This document shows positions 1 to 10,101 of a stretch of DNA of 64,000 nucleotides, piece after piece (within the stretch, counting starts at the first letter, position 1; each line of letters begins with the position of its first letter). The notes below the pieces were generated by a model. The model ran no database searches, was not told where the DNA came from, and saw nothing but the letters and a program-made list of their open reading frames with translations. Location: NCBI GenBank assembly GCA_003024175.1, contig MDYQ01000048.1:1-64000 (forward strand). The letters run 5' to 3'. This DNA comes from Planoprotostelium fungivorum. Lineage: Eukaryota; Evosea; Variosea; Cavosteliida; Cavosteliaceae. The translations under genes and the position numbers were made by a program.

Positions 1-1300
1 AAAACCCAAAACACCTCTGAAAAGAGTCAGCCACAGAGAAAGTCAAGTTTTTTCCAACCCCCCTAAAACCTCTCCCACTACCTTCTCTGGGTCCTTCTAG
101 GGCTCAGGATGAAGTGGTGGGAGGCAGGTTTCCCCATCTGGATCAGATCACATGATATGACAATATCATCACACACAAGTGGTATCAAACTGCTTGTCTA
201 TCGCTAGTCTTCGCTTGGCATGCCTCTCTGAGAATTTTGCTCATCAGATCATGTCATATCGCCTCCAATCACCAACTCAAGTGCTTTGGACTCGCCTGGC
301 TACGCCAGATTCGGATTCAGCGCTATTTCTTACGCCTGTTCGCTGCTTTTGGGCTCTTCAAGTGCAAGATGGACCATGATTGGAAGATGGGATCTCTTCA
401 ATCATCACCAACACTGGACCCTCAACTACCAACGACCACGCCTTTGAATTCTACGCTGTTTTCTTCGCCAGAATGTACCCTTTGGACCTCTGGATCACAT
501 GATGGAAAGATGTGATGTGGACATATCACCATCAACTGCATCAGATCGCTTCAAAACGCCTCGAAATCGACGCCTGGGTCATTCTCTTCGCCTGGATGCT
601 CTCTTTTGGACCTCCTGAGAGTCAAGATCACATCACATCACAAGATCTGATGTCAATCATCAACAAGACCTCACCAGATCAACTCGAGATCACATTCAAC
701 ACCAAATGCATGTCTGGATCAAATCGAGGCTCCCACGATCGAATTCTAGGCCCAATTTGACCCCTGGAACACCTCTCTTTGGACAACACATGAGATGATG
801 TGATTAGGGAGAGATCACATCTTCTCATCACCAAGTCGGACCACTCCAGATCAAGTCAAGGGCCCTAGATTCGAATTCTACGCTCAATTCTACGCCTGAG
901 GATCCATTCTTTTCACACAAGAGGACAAAGTTGAGTCATGAGGTCTGATCACNTGTGATTAGGGAGAGATCACATCTTCTCATCACCAAGTCGGACCACT
1001 CCAGATCAATTCAAGGACCCTAGATTCGAATTCTACGCTCAATTCTACGCCTGAGGATCCATTCTTTTCACACAAGAGGACAAAGTTGAGTCATGAGGTC
1101 CAATCACTTCTCACTTCCACTCCAACTTTGGTGCCGCCACGTGCCTGCCTCCTCAGTACACACATTCGCTTCACTTTATGTGCAACTCAAGCCCTCTCAC
1201 TCCTTTTGGACCGAGACTTGGCTTTTCGCATTGCCCAGCCTTTCCTTCTTGGTCTGTCAGTCCGGGACACCATCTAGCCTTAGTGCCAGACCTTTACGCG
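1..1300. repeat. Degenerate subtelomere-like repeat block
   Basis: No credible gene is seen here. The stretch is built from loosely repeated phrases such as TTTGGACCTC, GATCACAT, GAATTCTACGC and TACGCCTGAGGATCC, returning every roughly 150-190 bp with much divergence. It ends just before two telomere-type heptamers. The open frames are short and share no family motif. This looks like a diverged satellite or a subtelomeric repeat. An alternative is an old repeat-rich spacer that only happens to sit near telomere-like units. Confidence 0.6.
800..1100. repeat. Tandem duplication, period 155 bp
   Basis: Bases 800-945 recur almost unchanged at 955-1100. Both copies begin GTGATTAGGGAGAGATCACA and end TTGAGTCATGAGGTC. 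The undetermined base N at 953 lies at the junction between the copies, so the copy number may be an assembly choice. High identity within an otherwise degenerate block points to recent duplication or a local assembly artefact. Confidence 0.9.
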
Positions 1301-1316
1301 CGTAATAAACTAGTTG

Positions 1317-1336
1317 AACCCTAAACCCTAAACCCC
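1317..1336. repeat. Telomere-type repeat, two CCCTAAA units
   Basis: The sequence AACCCTAAACCCTAAACCCC carries two exact CCCTAAA heptamers plus flanking partial units (TTTAGGG type on the other strand). The orientation is that expected for a left chromosome end. It marks the boundary between the repeat block on the left and gene-bearing DNA on the right. Two units can occur by chance, so this is suggestive only. Confidence 0.5.
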
Positions 1337-2300
1337 TGTCTTGTCTCTAACTGTCAGGATGCAAAGCGAAGGTGGTAATTCACCTGTAAAATTAATGGTG
1401 TAAATATTTGGGTCGATTGGAAAACAGGTGATTGTAGATGTGAAGAATAAAACAATAAACGCGCATTTGAAGCGCATCAGTGATCTGCAGATCTGCTGAC
1501 CTTGTCTTCTTGAAGTGAAAGGTAGTGAGTGCTCGTAGGAGACCACTCTAGACTCGTAGAGTCTTACACCTGTCTAATAGCCTGGCCTGGTGGCAGATTT
1601 CAAAGCAAGAACTGCTCGCATCACCACGTCCAAGAGGAAGTGTAAGAACTGATCTGCTGGATCAAGGGGACAATGTTATGACGCTACATTGTGGAGAAGG
1701 AATATTGACAACAAAAGGAATTGATTTGACAGTCTACAATTGTATTGTGTAATAAAAAGGCATTGTTCAAAGCCCCTCCACAAGAAGAGAGGTCTCGTAC
1801 ATCACCATCAAGTCTACCATCTGCATCCATCCTTTACCCCATTGTCAAGTGTGAGATAATCCTTTTATAACACTAGGCCAATCAGGATCAGGGTTATTGT
1901 TATTGTCCCAGATGTAATCTTCTTCGGCGCTCAAAGGGATCTCTTATCGCTTGTGTCATGCATGACTTTTTATGTCTCTGTTAGAAATAAATGCCAACAA
2001 TCGTTGCAAGCCAATGTTGCAGCTATTGTTTGTGATGTGACGATTACCGATACATACAGTTCTGGAAAGAAGGAGACGTACCTCTAACACCAACCTGACA
2101 AAAAAGAGAGACCACTGTCTCTCATTTGCAAAATATTTTATTGAATTTCTCTGTTCTCTGCTTCGATATGATGACCATTATCCTACCGAAGGTGTCTAAC
2201 TATAAATGCTATCAGTCGTGAGAACCTCGTCTCATCACTTTGACGTAGTCGGAAAATAAACAGAAAATACGCGTCTCTCGTTTGCTCCGTGTTCTCTCTT
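1337..2300. other. Stretch with no recognised gene
   Basis: No frame here shows a known motif or a convincing chain of exons. Near 2130-2150 the + strand reads TATTTTATTGAATTT, which on the - strand gives an AATAAA-type polyadenylation signal about 160 nt beyond the stop of the small - strand gene at 2306. The right part is therefore probably that gene's 3' untranslated region. Confidence 0.5.
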
Positions 2301-2305
2301 TTTCA

Positions 2306-2435
2306 TCAGGTTGGCGTTCTCTGATGATACGCCACGAAGGTGATAGGGAAGGCCATGGCGCAGATGCAGGCGGCCAGACTGAAGAAGTGGTCGTCCTTGT
2401 GAATGTCAAAAGATTCACCAGTGATCAAAAGCAAT
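2306..2435 (-). CDS. Last exon of a small membrane protein
   Basis: The exon starts after a GCAG acceptor and reads LLLITGESFDIHKDDHFF, then a hydrophobic stretch SLAACICAMAFPITFVAYH, then QRTPT and a TGA stop. The single hydrophobic segment near the C-terminus suggests a small single-pass protein, perhaps mitochondrial, but I do not recognise the family. Upstream exons between 2440 and 2890 on this strand could not be resolved. A - strand AATAAA lies about 160 nt past the stop. Without the 5' exons the call stays weak. Confidence 0.4.
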
Positions 2436-2891
2436 CTGCCTTGTTAAATCAGTGTACTCCCTTGGTTGAGAATCATGCAATCATCTGTGAAGAGATCCTA
2501 AATACAGATCGACTGTGAAGGAGATGATAATTCACAGTTGTTGTTAGGCTCAGCAAGCTGTGGCCCACACCTCTAAAGTCATTTCAAACAGAGTGTAAGA
2601 AGGAGAGTTTGGTTCGATTAGTGAATGTTATCACAAAAGCTCTATCGTCAGAGACTCACAAATTTGAAGTGCTTTATCTGGTAACAAAGGGCATTGGGAA
2701 TGATGCGTGATGGAGGTGGTTGCCTCACTCGGAGATTCTAGTGTTGAATTGCAGAGAGCGACACCTCGATGGAACTCGGTTTGGATCTTGTATCGCGTGT
2801 GTTTCGGATAATATCGCACGATTGTAGTGTCAGCAGGAAAACTCGTCTGTGTTCACCTCTCAATTACGTCACATCACAACAACCGACAAGC

Positions 2892-5035
2892 ATGCTATCC
2901 AGAGCGGCTACTCAAGCGCTACGAACGAAGACATACCGGTGAGATTCAGTAGATCATCTCACAAGCACTGAACTTCCCAGACTAAACAATGTTCGCAACT
3001 CTTCGACGCAACTTTCTAAGACAGAGCAACATCTGATCGACATCGTAAACAACTCGAAACACCCCATGGTTAAGGTCAGCCGTTCAGCTTGAGATTGGAC
3101 GTATAGAGATTTAACTGCAAGGCAGGTCGCAGCTATTGACATAGACGGTGTTCCAAGAGGTAAATATATCGATAAGAACAAGTTCGTCTCCACTCTCAAG
3201 AATGGTTCTGCATTCTGCAGTGTCGTATTCGGTTGGGACTGTGCAGGTATTTTCTCTCATCTCTTTACGAAGAGCTCGCTGAAGAAGGATAGACGAACTG
3301 TATGACCGCACAAAATCGGTTGGATGGCACATGGGATATGCTGATTTTGAAACCTCACTGGATCCAAAGACTTTCAGACAAGTCCCCTGGGAGGACGATG
3401 TGATCTATTCTTCATTTTCTCAACACACTTCTGATCCTCTCAGATGCCCTTCTTACTCATGGACTACACCAATAAGAAGACCGGCGAAGGACTTCCCGTC
3501 TGCCCTCGATCTCTCCTGAAGAAGGTGGATCGAGTGAGATGATGCACCTGACCATTTCAGATCATCGGAGAGCTGAAAGACGAAGGTTTCACGGCCCACG
3601 TCGGTTGTGAGTACGAATTCTTCAACTATCTAGAAACACCCAAGACAATTCGAGACAAGGGTGAGGACAGAAGTCGAATGAGCCCATGTGAAGATGAGAT
3701 CAGGTTACGTAAATCCAGAACCCCTCACACCGGGTATGTTTGGATATTCTCTACTACGCACAGGACGAAACAGGGAATACATCAGTGCCCTCATGCATCA
3801 CCTTCACAAGTTTGGTATTCCAATCGAAGGCCTGCACACTGAGACGGGTCCGGGTGTCTTGGAGGCAGCTATACAGGTCGGTCTCTCTCATATCACCCGT
3901 GATGATGGACCCATTCCCGTCTTAATCATCACATCGGATCATCATCCCGAGCTGACTGCGAAAAAGTATTCGGAGGCGTTAGAAGCAGCCGATCGAGCCA
4001 TTCTATTCAAGATGGGATCGAAAGACATCGCCAGAGATTTCGGGTGAGAGGAGAGGAGGATCGAGAAGGTGACACGCATCAGCATCATCCCCACCTTCAT
4101 GGCGAAACCTTCGGCTAGCTTACCTGGATGTGGAGGACACATGCACATGTCTCTCACCGACGAGAAGAACCACCCGGTCTTCTTCGATGAGAAGGGAAAG
4201 GACAAGATGAGCGATACCTTCAGACACTTTCTGGCCGGACAGATGCACTGTCTCCCCCAGATCATGCCCATGTATGCACCCACCATCAATTCATACAAGA
4301 GATTCGTCGAGGGATATTGGGCTCCCACCACTGCCACGGTATTCCCTGCATTCTCTTCTCTGATGTCTCGCTCATATCGTGTCGAAACATCATCTGAAGA
4401 GTGAACAGTGGGGTGTGGAGAATCGAACTGTATCCTTCAGAGTCATCGGTGGTTCACCCAAATCTCTCCGTGTTGAAGTCAGGTGATCTTCCTCTCTTCT
4501 TCTCTTCTCTTTCTCTCTCTTCCTCTCTCTCTTCTTCTCTCTTTCTCTCTCTCTTTCTCTCTCTCTTCCTCTCTCTCTTCTCTCTCTTCTCTCTCTTCCT
4601 CTCTCTTCCTTCTGGTATCATTTGGTCTGATCGTCTGAATAGAATCCCTGGTGCTGATTGTAACCCATACCTGGGCATAGCCGCTTCATTGGCCTCCGGT
4701 CTGTATGGAATCAAGAACAAATTAGAGCTACCACCCCCAACAGGTCAGTCGAACGATACAGAGACATCATCAGACGTGATGATGAGAAGAGAAGAGGCTG
4801 ACGTGCTATAGGAGGTTCCGCTTACGGGGACAAAGGAAAGGGAGGATTCGTTCAAGAGACACTACCAAAGAACCTGCATGAGGCAGCTCAGAGGATGAAC
4901 GAGTCGAAGGTGGCCAGAGAGATCCTGGGTGAAGAGTTTGTGGATCACTTTGCCGAGACGAGGATTTGGGAGTGGAGGAAGTACCAGACCGCAGTCACCA
5001 ACTGGGAGATCGAGAGATATTTCGAGATCATCTAA
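2892..5035 (+). CDS. Glutamine synthetase-like enzyme (GSI/lengsin/FluG type)
   Basis: A multi-exon gene with about eleven exons. The splice 2938/2981 gives a basic, Ser/Thr-rich leader, MLSRAATQALRTKTYR followed by LNNVRNSSTQLSKTEQ, typical of mitochondrial import. The body carries class I glutamine synthetase landmarks in order: GCEYEFF, TPGMFGYS, HTETGPGVLEAAI, LPGCGGHMHMSL, NSYKRFVEGYWAP and IPGADCNPYLGIAASLASG. The end is WEIERYFEII. Enzymes of this group join ammonia or an amine to glutamate using ATP; some eukaryotic members (lengsin, FluG C-terminal part) have diverged substrates, so plain glutamine synthesis is not assured. One intron (about 4480-4612) is an almost pure CT tract. Start choice rests on the leader joining in frame to the conserved N-terminal domain. 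Confidence 0.87.
4490..4612 (+). repeat. CT-rich microsatellite in an intron
   Basis: About 120 bp of TCTCTTTC and TCTCTTCC repeats fill one intron of the glutamine synthetase-like gene. The antisense frame gives only an Arg/Glu/Lys low-complexity peptide and is not a gene. It is an extended polypyrimidine tract before the 3' splice site. Confidence 0.85.
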
Positions 5036-5243
5036 AGAATCTTTCTTCTTCTCTTCTCGTGTTGTGTTGAAGGAGAGGAAGACGAATAGAGAGAGAGATG
5101 TGTGGAGGACAAAGATGGAGAGTGATAGGGGTGGCTTGGTCTGAATAGGGCGCAAGACGCGGATATTGGTCACGTGGTCGGTGTAGAGATCCATTTCTCA
5201 TGACACACAACAATATTTTCGTTTTCGTATAAGCACCACGCCG

Positions 5244-7256
5244 ATGGCCGTGAGTGAAGGTGTTGTGGTTCTGCCGAGACTGAATCGATCAGGATCTGCA
5301 TGATGATACGAGGTCTTCCAGTATACCTGTGCGACCCATCATATACGCCATTTAGTGAGTGTGAAACTCTTCAAATGTATCTGTGTCTCATTCAAATCGA
5401 TTGCAGTGGCTTCACGGGAAAAGATGAAGTGGAGCTGACATTCCAAGAGAATCAAGAGATCGTGGTTTATGGGATGGATGAGAGTGGTTGGGTAGAAGGT
5501 CAACTGTCTTACGACGGTGAACCCTCCAAACAATATGGTTGGTAAGTCTGTGATGATCATCGTATCCCATTCACCTTCTTCTGTCGTCGATTCACCCTCT
5601 CGAGGTTCCCCGTGTGGTGTCTGTCAGTGGGTGACGTCGCTTACATCAAGGTGAGTCATAGGAAGAGACGCCCGAGTTGATGTCTAAGAACAGAGTATGG
5701 AAGGATCCAAAGTGAAGAAGGACGAGAAATTGACGAAAGAAGACAAAATCTTGACCTTGAACGACTTTCTATGTTCCAGACCTCCACCCGAGGAGTTACT
5801 GAAGAAGAACATCATCAAGACACAGTCCTTGGGCAATCCCAACAGAATCATCCCCAACAGTCCTCCTCCCTCGGTGAGCACTCGCATCTGCTTCAAGTCG
5901 ACGATGACATCGTGAGATGATCGGCTCACACGAACATCTGATGGTTCACAAAAGACTGATGGAGAACGACAGGAGGAACGTCCAGTGAATCGTCTATTAG
6001 CAAAGTGAGAGACGATGAGAGACAAAGGGCTGACGATGAATAGATTCATCAAGACGCGACCAAAGAAGGAAGAGCTGAACGAGAGAAACATCCTGAGGGA
6101 CGAGAGAGGTGAGATTCATGTCTTCCTCTGAAATTGAGAGGGTCACAATGAAACTGATTCGAATCCTTTAGATCGAGGGGCTACGTTCAACAATCGAATG
6201 GGAACACTGAATGCATTCATTCAGAAGAGATTGAACGGAGACAGAAGGAGCACCCTCTTACCCATCAGCTCACCCATCGTGGGTGAGGCATCTACGACAG
6301 AGAAGAGAGGAATTGAAGCGTGGCAGAGTCTTCCATCTTTGGTGTACCCTTGAACGTGTTGTTTGACAAGGAGATGAACCGAAGGCAGTTTGAGGAGGAC
6401 AAGAATCAACACAAATCGAACTCGAGGTGCATGATACCCATCGTGGAGTCTTGTGTACAGTTCCTCACCAGAACATCATTAGAGGAAGAAGGTGACACTT
6501 GTCGTCTGTCGTGATCGAAACGATTTCCAACTACGAGGGAATGGTAGAATGACAGTGAGTAGGACTATTCAGAGTGAGTGGAGGAGCGGCTGAGATGAGC
6601 AAGATCATCAAGACCCTCGAATCTCAGAATCCAAAAGAGGTGAGAGTGAAAGATGGAGAGGTGTGACGAGAGAAAGGTACAAGAGTGGATGTGTGCATCA
6701 AAGAACCAAGTCAGTCCACACTCTGTCGCCAGTGTCCTCAAAGTGAATGATCTCATTCCTCTTCTATCTCTCTTTCATCTCCTCCTGTTGCCTGTCCTGA
6801 ACGAGAGTGGTAGAGATTCTTCCGAGAATTACCCGAACCGCTGATCAGTAACGAACTCGTCTCTGATTTAGACAAATGGACCAGTGAGTTGAAAAATAGA
6901 TTGTGGAGATAACCAGAGACAGAGATCATCGATGAGGCCATGGTGGGACTGACCTTCAGCGCCATCCTCAATCGAATGCCAGAGGCCAACAGAAAGCTTC
7001 TATTGTACCTGTTAGAGTTCTTATACAAGGTTGCAGACAAGTCGTCCGTCAACAAGATGACGTCGAATAATTTGGGGATCGTGTGGGGGCCCGCCTTGAT
7101 GCGAGACGAAGCGCCGTTGGACATGAACAATGTGGTCAAGTTTCAGACGATGCATGGGAGCATCATCACCTGCATGTTGGACAGGTGAGACCTCTACAAT
7201 GGACCCATCTGAATGAACGCAGGTGGATTTTTTTGCAGCCAACCAAGAGGAGGTAG
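5244..7256 (+). CDS. SH3-RhoGAP signalling protein
   Basis: The first exon is just ATGGCC, spliced to GATCTGCATG. The protein begins with an SH3 domain: IIYAIYGFTGKDEVELTF, then GWVEGQL, KQYGW joined over an intron to FPVWCLSVGDVAYIK. A charged, partly coiled middle follows (near 5700-6230). The RhoGAP domain starts around GVPLNVLF (6340), continues with FRVSGGAAEMSKIIKTLE and LPEPLISNELVSDL, and ends with RKLLLYLLEFLYKVA, NKMTSNNLGIVWGPALM and the helix at 7140-7180. RhoGAPs speed GTP hydrolysis by Rho-family GTPases and so shape actin signalling. The catalytic arginine is probably the R of LFRVSG. The last exon (RWIFLQPTKRR, stop 7254) depends on a splice at about 7184/7223; without it the protein ends at MLDR. 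Confidence 0.85.
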
Positions 7257-7365
7257 AGGATAAACATTTTGCGTCGATTTTTTGTTTTTGTGTTTGTAGA
7301 GGAACTTGGTCTACAACGTTCGAGACGTTTCCGATTCTCAATTTTTTATTTGCACAGACATCACC

Positions 7366-7935
7366 ATGACCGAAGGAGAGAAGAGAAAGATCGAAATTGT
7401 GAGGGATTAGGTAGTGGTGTGTTTGTCCTGACACTATGAAAAGATCACTGCGCCTGGTAGAGATGATTCTGCCACATTCATCTTTCAGGACGAAGACCAC
7501 ACAATCGGCAACGCTCTGCGATACATGCTGATGAAAAAGTGAGTTCTTTTTTGGAATGATAATCACCTTTTGCCTGTGAAGATGCACATTTGAGAATCAT
7601 CGCTACTGTCAAGAAACCAAATTCTGAAACATGCAGCCCAAAAGTATCATTTGCTGGATACAGTATTCCTCATCCTTCTAAACCAGAAATGAACGTCCGT
7701 GTTCAAACTGCATGTGAGTAACATCATCATATCAGGTGAGCGACAAATTCACACCCAACAGCACAAGAGATCACATCTCTGGAAGTTGTAAAGGAATCTC
7801 TGAGTAGCCTCAAAGACGTGAGTCATTAGCCCACATCGCGATCTCCGTTCAGAGATTGAATCGTGTGAACAGGTCTGCAATCACATCTTAGAAACGTACC
7901 TCATCGAAGAGTCCAGTGTGATGAATGAGGAGTGA
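7366..7935 (+). CDS. POLR1D: RNA polymerase I/III subunit AC19 (RPAC19)
   Basis: Six short exons give MTEGEKRKIEI, ITAPGRDDSATFIFQ, DEDHTIGNALRYMLMKN, PKVSFAGYSIPHPSKPEMN, VRVQTAQEITSLEVVK and VCNHILETYLIEESS. The core ATFIFQDEDHTIGNALRY and FAGYSIPHPS is diagnostic of AC19, the alpha-like subunit shared by RNA polymerases I and III that pairs with AC40 during assembly. At about 110 residues the length fits the family. It lies 110 bp after the RhoGAP gene on the same strand. The closely related RPB11 is less likely because the sequence reads GYSIPHPS, as in AC19. Confidence 0.93.
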
Positions 7936-7968
7936 TAAATAGAAAAGAACGTCGTATCCCTATTTTCC

Positions 7969-8097
7969 ATGACAATAGACCCGTTCGAGGAAGAGAGGCA
8001 CCCTGCCGTCAGCAGGCTCGATTTATCATTATATGTGATCTACAACGGAGATAAAGTACCCGTGGCGGTGATTGTGGCGAACATTTGGAGGACGTGA
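7969..8097 (+). promoter_or_regulatory. Possible uORF upstream of ERGIC3
   Basis: A 42-codon frame starts at ATG 7969 (MTIDPFEEERHPAVS) and its TGA overlaps the ATG of the ERGIC3 gene as TGATG (8095-8099). It sits alone in the 161-bp spacer after the AC19 gene. If it lies in the ERGIC3 leader it could act as an upstream ORF. It could also be an unrelated small peptide or an unspliced part of a longer first exon. No family is recognised. Confidence 0.3.
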
Positions 8098-10073
8098 TGC
8101 ACTCTTCCTCTCCCAAGTTGTCGCAGAGGTTCTCTGCCTTCGACATCTTCCACAAGACGGCGGAGGACGTCCAACAGAAGTCAACTTATGGAGCAGCCAG
8201 TGAGTCTCATTTGATGATAGAAGGAGCCCTGAAGTATGTGTGAATAGTTACTATAGTGGGTATCGTGGCCATCGTTCTTCTGTGTTATGGAGAGGCCTCT
8301 TTCTACCTCTCACCACCGGAGTACACATCGACCTTGTCTGTAAATCATGTCTATAAGTCGGAGACGATTCCACTGTACATCCGAATGTTATTCATGGAAT
8401 TACCATGTGATGGTGAGATCATCGACCTCCTACACAAACGCGAATGACACTCCCGTTACGAATACAAAATTCCATCCACTCGTGAGCATGATTAACTCGA
8501 ACAGCCGTCTATCTCGATATCATGGATCGTTTTGGAGAACTCGTCCCCGAATCACGCCAATCTCTCATCAAACACAATTGGAAGGCAGACTTCGGCACCC
8601 TCATCAATTCAGGTGATCTCTCATCCCTCTTTCCATCTCTTTCCATCTCACTCGTCTTCAGACGGAAAGTTAGCTTACCGTTGGTTCGATCGAGCCTACG
8701 AGAGAGAAGAGAAGTTCTGGTACAGACTCAGAAATTACATCTTCGAGAGACCCGAGTCTGAATGCCTCCCCTGCCACGTCGAACAGCGATCCCACCACCC
8801 CGAGAACGCCTGCTGCAACACTTGTCTCAGACTCAAGCAGGTGCGTGAATCAAATCCCAACGACACGTTCGCTCCCACCCGGCGAGACCTTTTGTTCAAA
8901 CGAAGGGACAGGTGTTCACCGAGAACGGAAGGAGCGCAGAGCAAGCGGACAGCTACCCACAGTGCCAGGGACCAAAGGAGGGATGCATGATTGAGGGACA
9001 TCTCAAGCTGTACCAACACAGGGGAAACCTTCACATCCTAGCTGGGTCTTCTCACGCAGGTGAGTTCAAGAGGGAGAGGGAGAGTGACGAGTGTCAGTGT
9101 ACGGAGGTCACCAACACTCTTGGCAACCAAATCACAGGAAGTTGGGGTTCAATTCCACACATTACATCAACCTCTTCTCTTTCGGTGATCGTTACTCTGA
9201 GATGGTCAATCCTCTGGTGAGTCTCTCTTCTCTGTTCCTTCCCTTGATGTGAAATGACGTACACCAATCACAAACATCGTTGTCTCGAAGGTGACGATCG
9301 ATAGGATGGTTTCATCTACACTGAGCTTGGTCTCAGCCGTCAGCAATATTTCCTGGAGGTGAGATTCTTCTCTATCTGTTCTCTCTCTTCTCTATCTGTT
9401 CTCTCTCTTCTGTATCTGTTCGAGGTGTTCAATTGAAGAGAGAAGGTTGTCCCCACGACCCACGTGTCCCCTGTGACAGGAAAACACACAGTGACCAACC
9501 AGTACTCTGCCACCTTCACAAACAATCCCGTCGATCTGTCCTCTCCTCACGCTCAGCTTCCAGGTGTCTCTCTCTTTCTCTCTTCTCTCTCTTCTTATCT
9601 CTTCTCATCTCTTCTCTCTCCTTATCTCTTCTTATCTCTTCTCTCTTCTTATCTCTCTCTTCTCTCTTCTTATCTCTCTCTTCTTATCTCTCTCTTCTCT
9701 CTTCTTATCTCTCTTCTTATCTCTCTCTTCTCTCTTCTTATCTCTCTCTTCTCTCTTCTTATCTCTCTCCTCTCTCTTCTTATCTCTCTCTTCTTATCTC
9801 TCTCTTCTTATCTATGATGGCTGAGAGATGTACGAGGTATCTTTGTCCACTATGACTTCTCTCCCTTGAAGATCCAGATCGAAGGAAAGTCAGAGACCCT
9901 CCTCCAATTCCTCACTCGCCTCTGTGCCATCGTTGGAGGTGAGAGACCTTCTACTGAAGAGACTGATATATCCACCAGGTGTGTGGGTGGTGGTGGGAAT
10001 GACCTACAAGTTCACGACCACCTTCTTTGATCTCTTGTTCAGCGGTGTCGTCAAGAGCACGAGAGCACAATAA
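8097..10073 (+). CDS. ERGIC3: ERGIC3/Erv46-like ER-Golgi cargo receptor
   Basis: About nine exons. The N-terminus QRFSAFDIFHKTAEDVQQKS is followed by a membrane segment, IVAIVLLCYGEASFYL, and the motif LSPPEYTSTLSVNH. The luminal part holds DIMDRFGELVPE, paired cysteines (CLPCHVEQ, ENACCNTCLRLKQ, YPQCQG, GCMIEGHLKLYQHRGNLHI) and LGFNSTHYINLFSFGDRY. Near the end KVVPTTHVSPVTG, FVHYDFSPLKI and FLTRLCAIVGG lead into the second membrane span. This matches Erv46, which with Erv41 cycles between ER and Golgi and retrieves ER proteins. Splice phases were checked at most borders. The stop TAA lies inside the polyadenylation signal CAATAAAAC. Upstream, a 42-codon ORF ends in TGATG over this start. Confidence 0.92.
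9565..9815 (+). repeat. CTCTTCTTAT microsatellite filling an ERGIC3 intron
   Basis: About 250 bp of tandem TCTTCTTATCTCTC and TCTCTTCTCTCT units occupy the intron that joins QLPG to IFVHYDF. All three + strand frames stay open through it, so naive gene finders would call a Ser/Leu-rich protein here. The flanking splice sites fit a normal intron of roughly 275 nt, one of the longest in the window. Confidence 0.9.
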
Positions 10074-10101
10074 AACACATCTGTCAGCTCCCTCCTTTAT
10101 T
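10069..10101. terminator. Back-to-back polyadenylation signals of ERGIC3 and a TPR gene
   Basis: ERGIC3 ends CAATAAAAC with AATAAA at 10069-10074. The convergent gene ends with TTTATT at 10096-10101 (AATAAA on the - strand). In both cases the TAA stop is part of the hexamer. Only 23 bp separate the two stop codons, so each 3' untranslated region must run into the opposite gene's coding sequence. Confidence 0.75.

Noticed and set aside
179-760. Short genes in the left repeat block
   Set aside because: The frames overlap repeated phrases, lack motifs and splice partners, and sit in degenerate satellite.
9433-9855. Leu/Ser-rich + strand frames over the CT microsatellite
   Set aside because: The flanking splice sites join ERGIC3 exons in frame (QLPG to IFVHYDF), so the tract is intronic.
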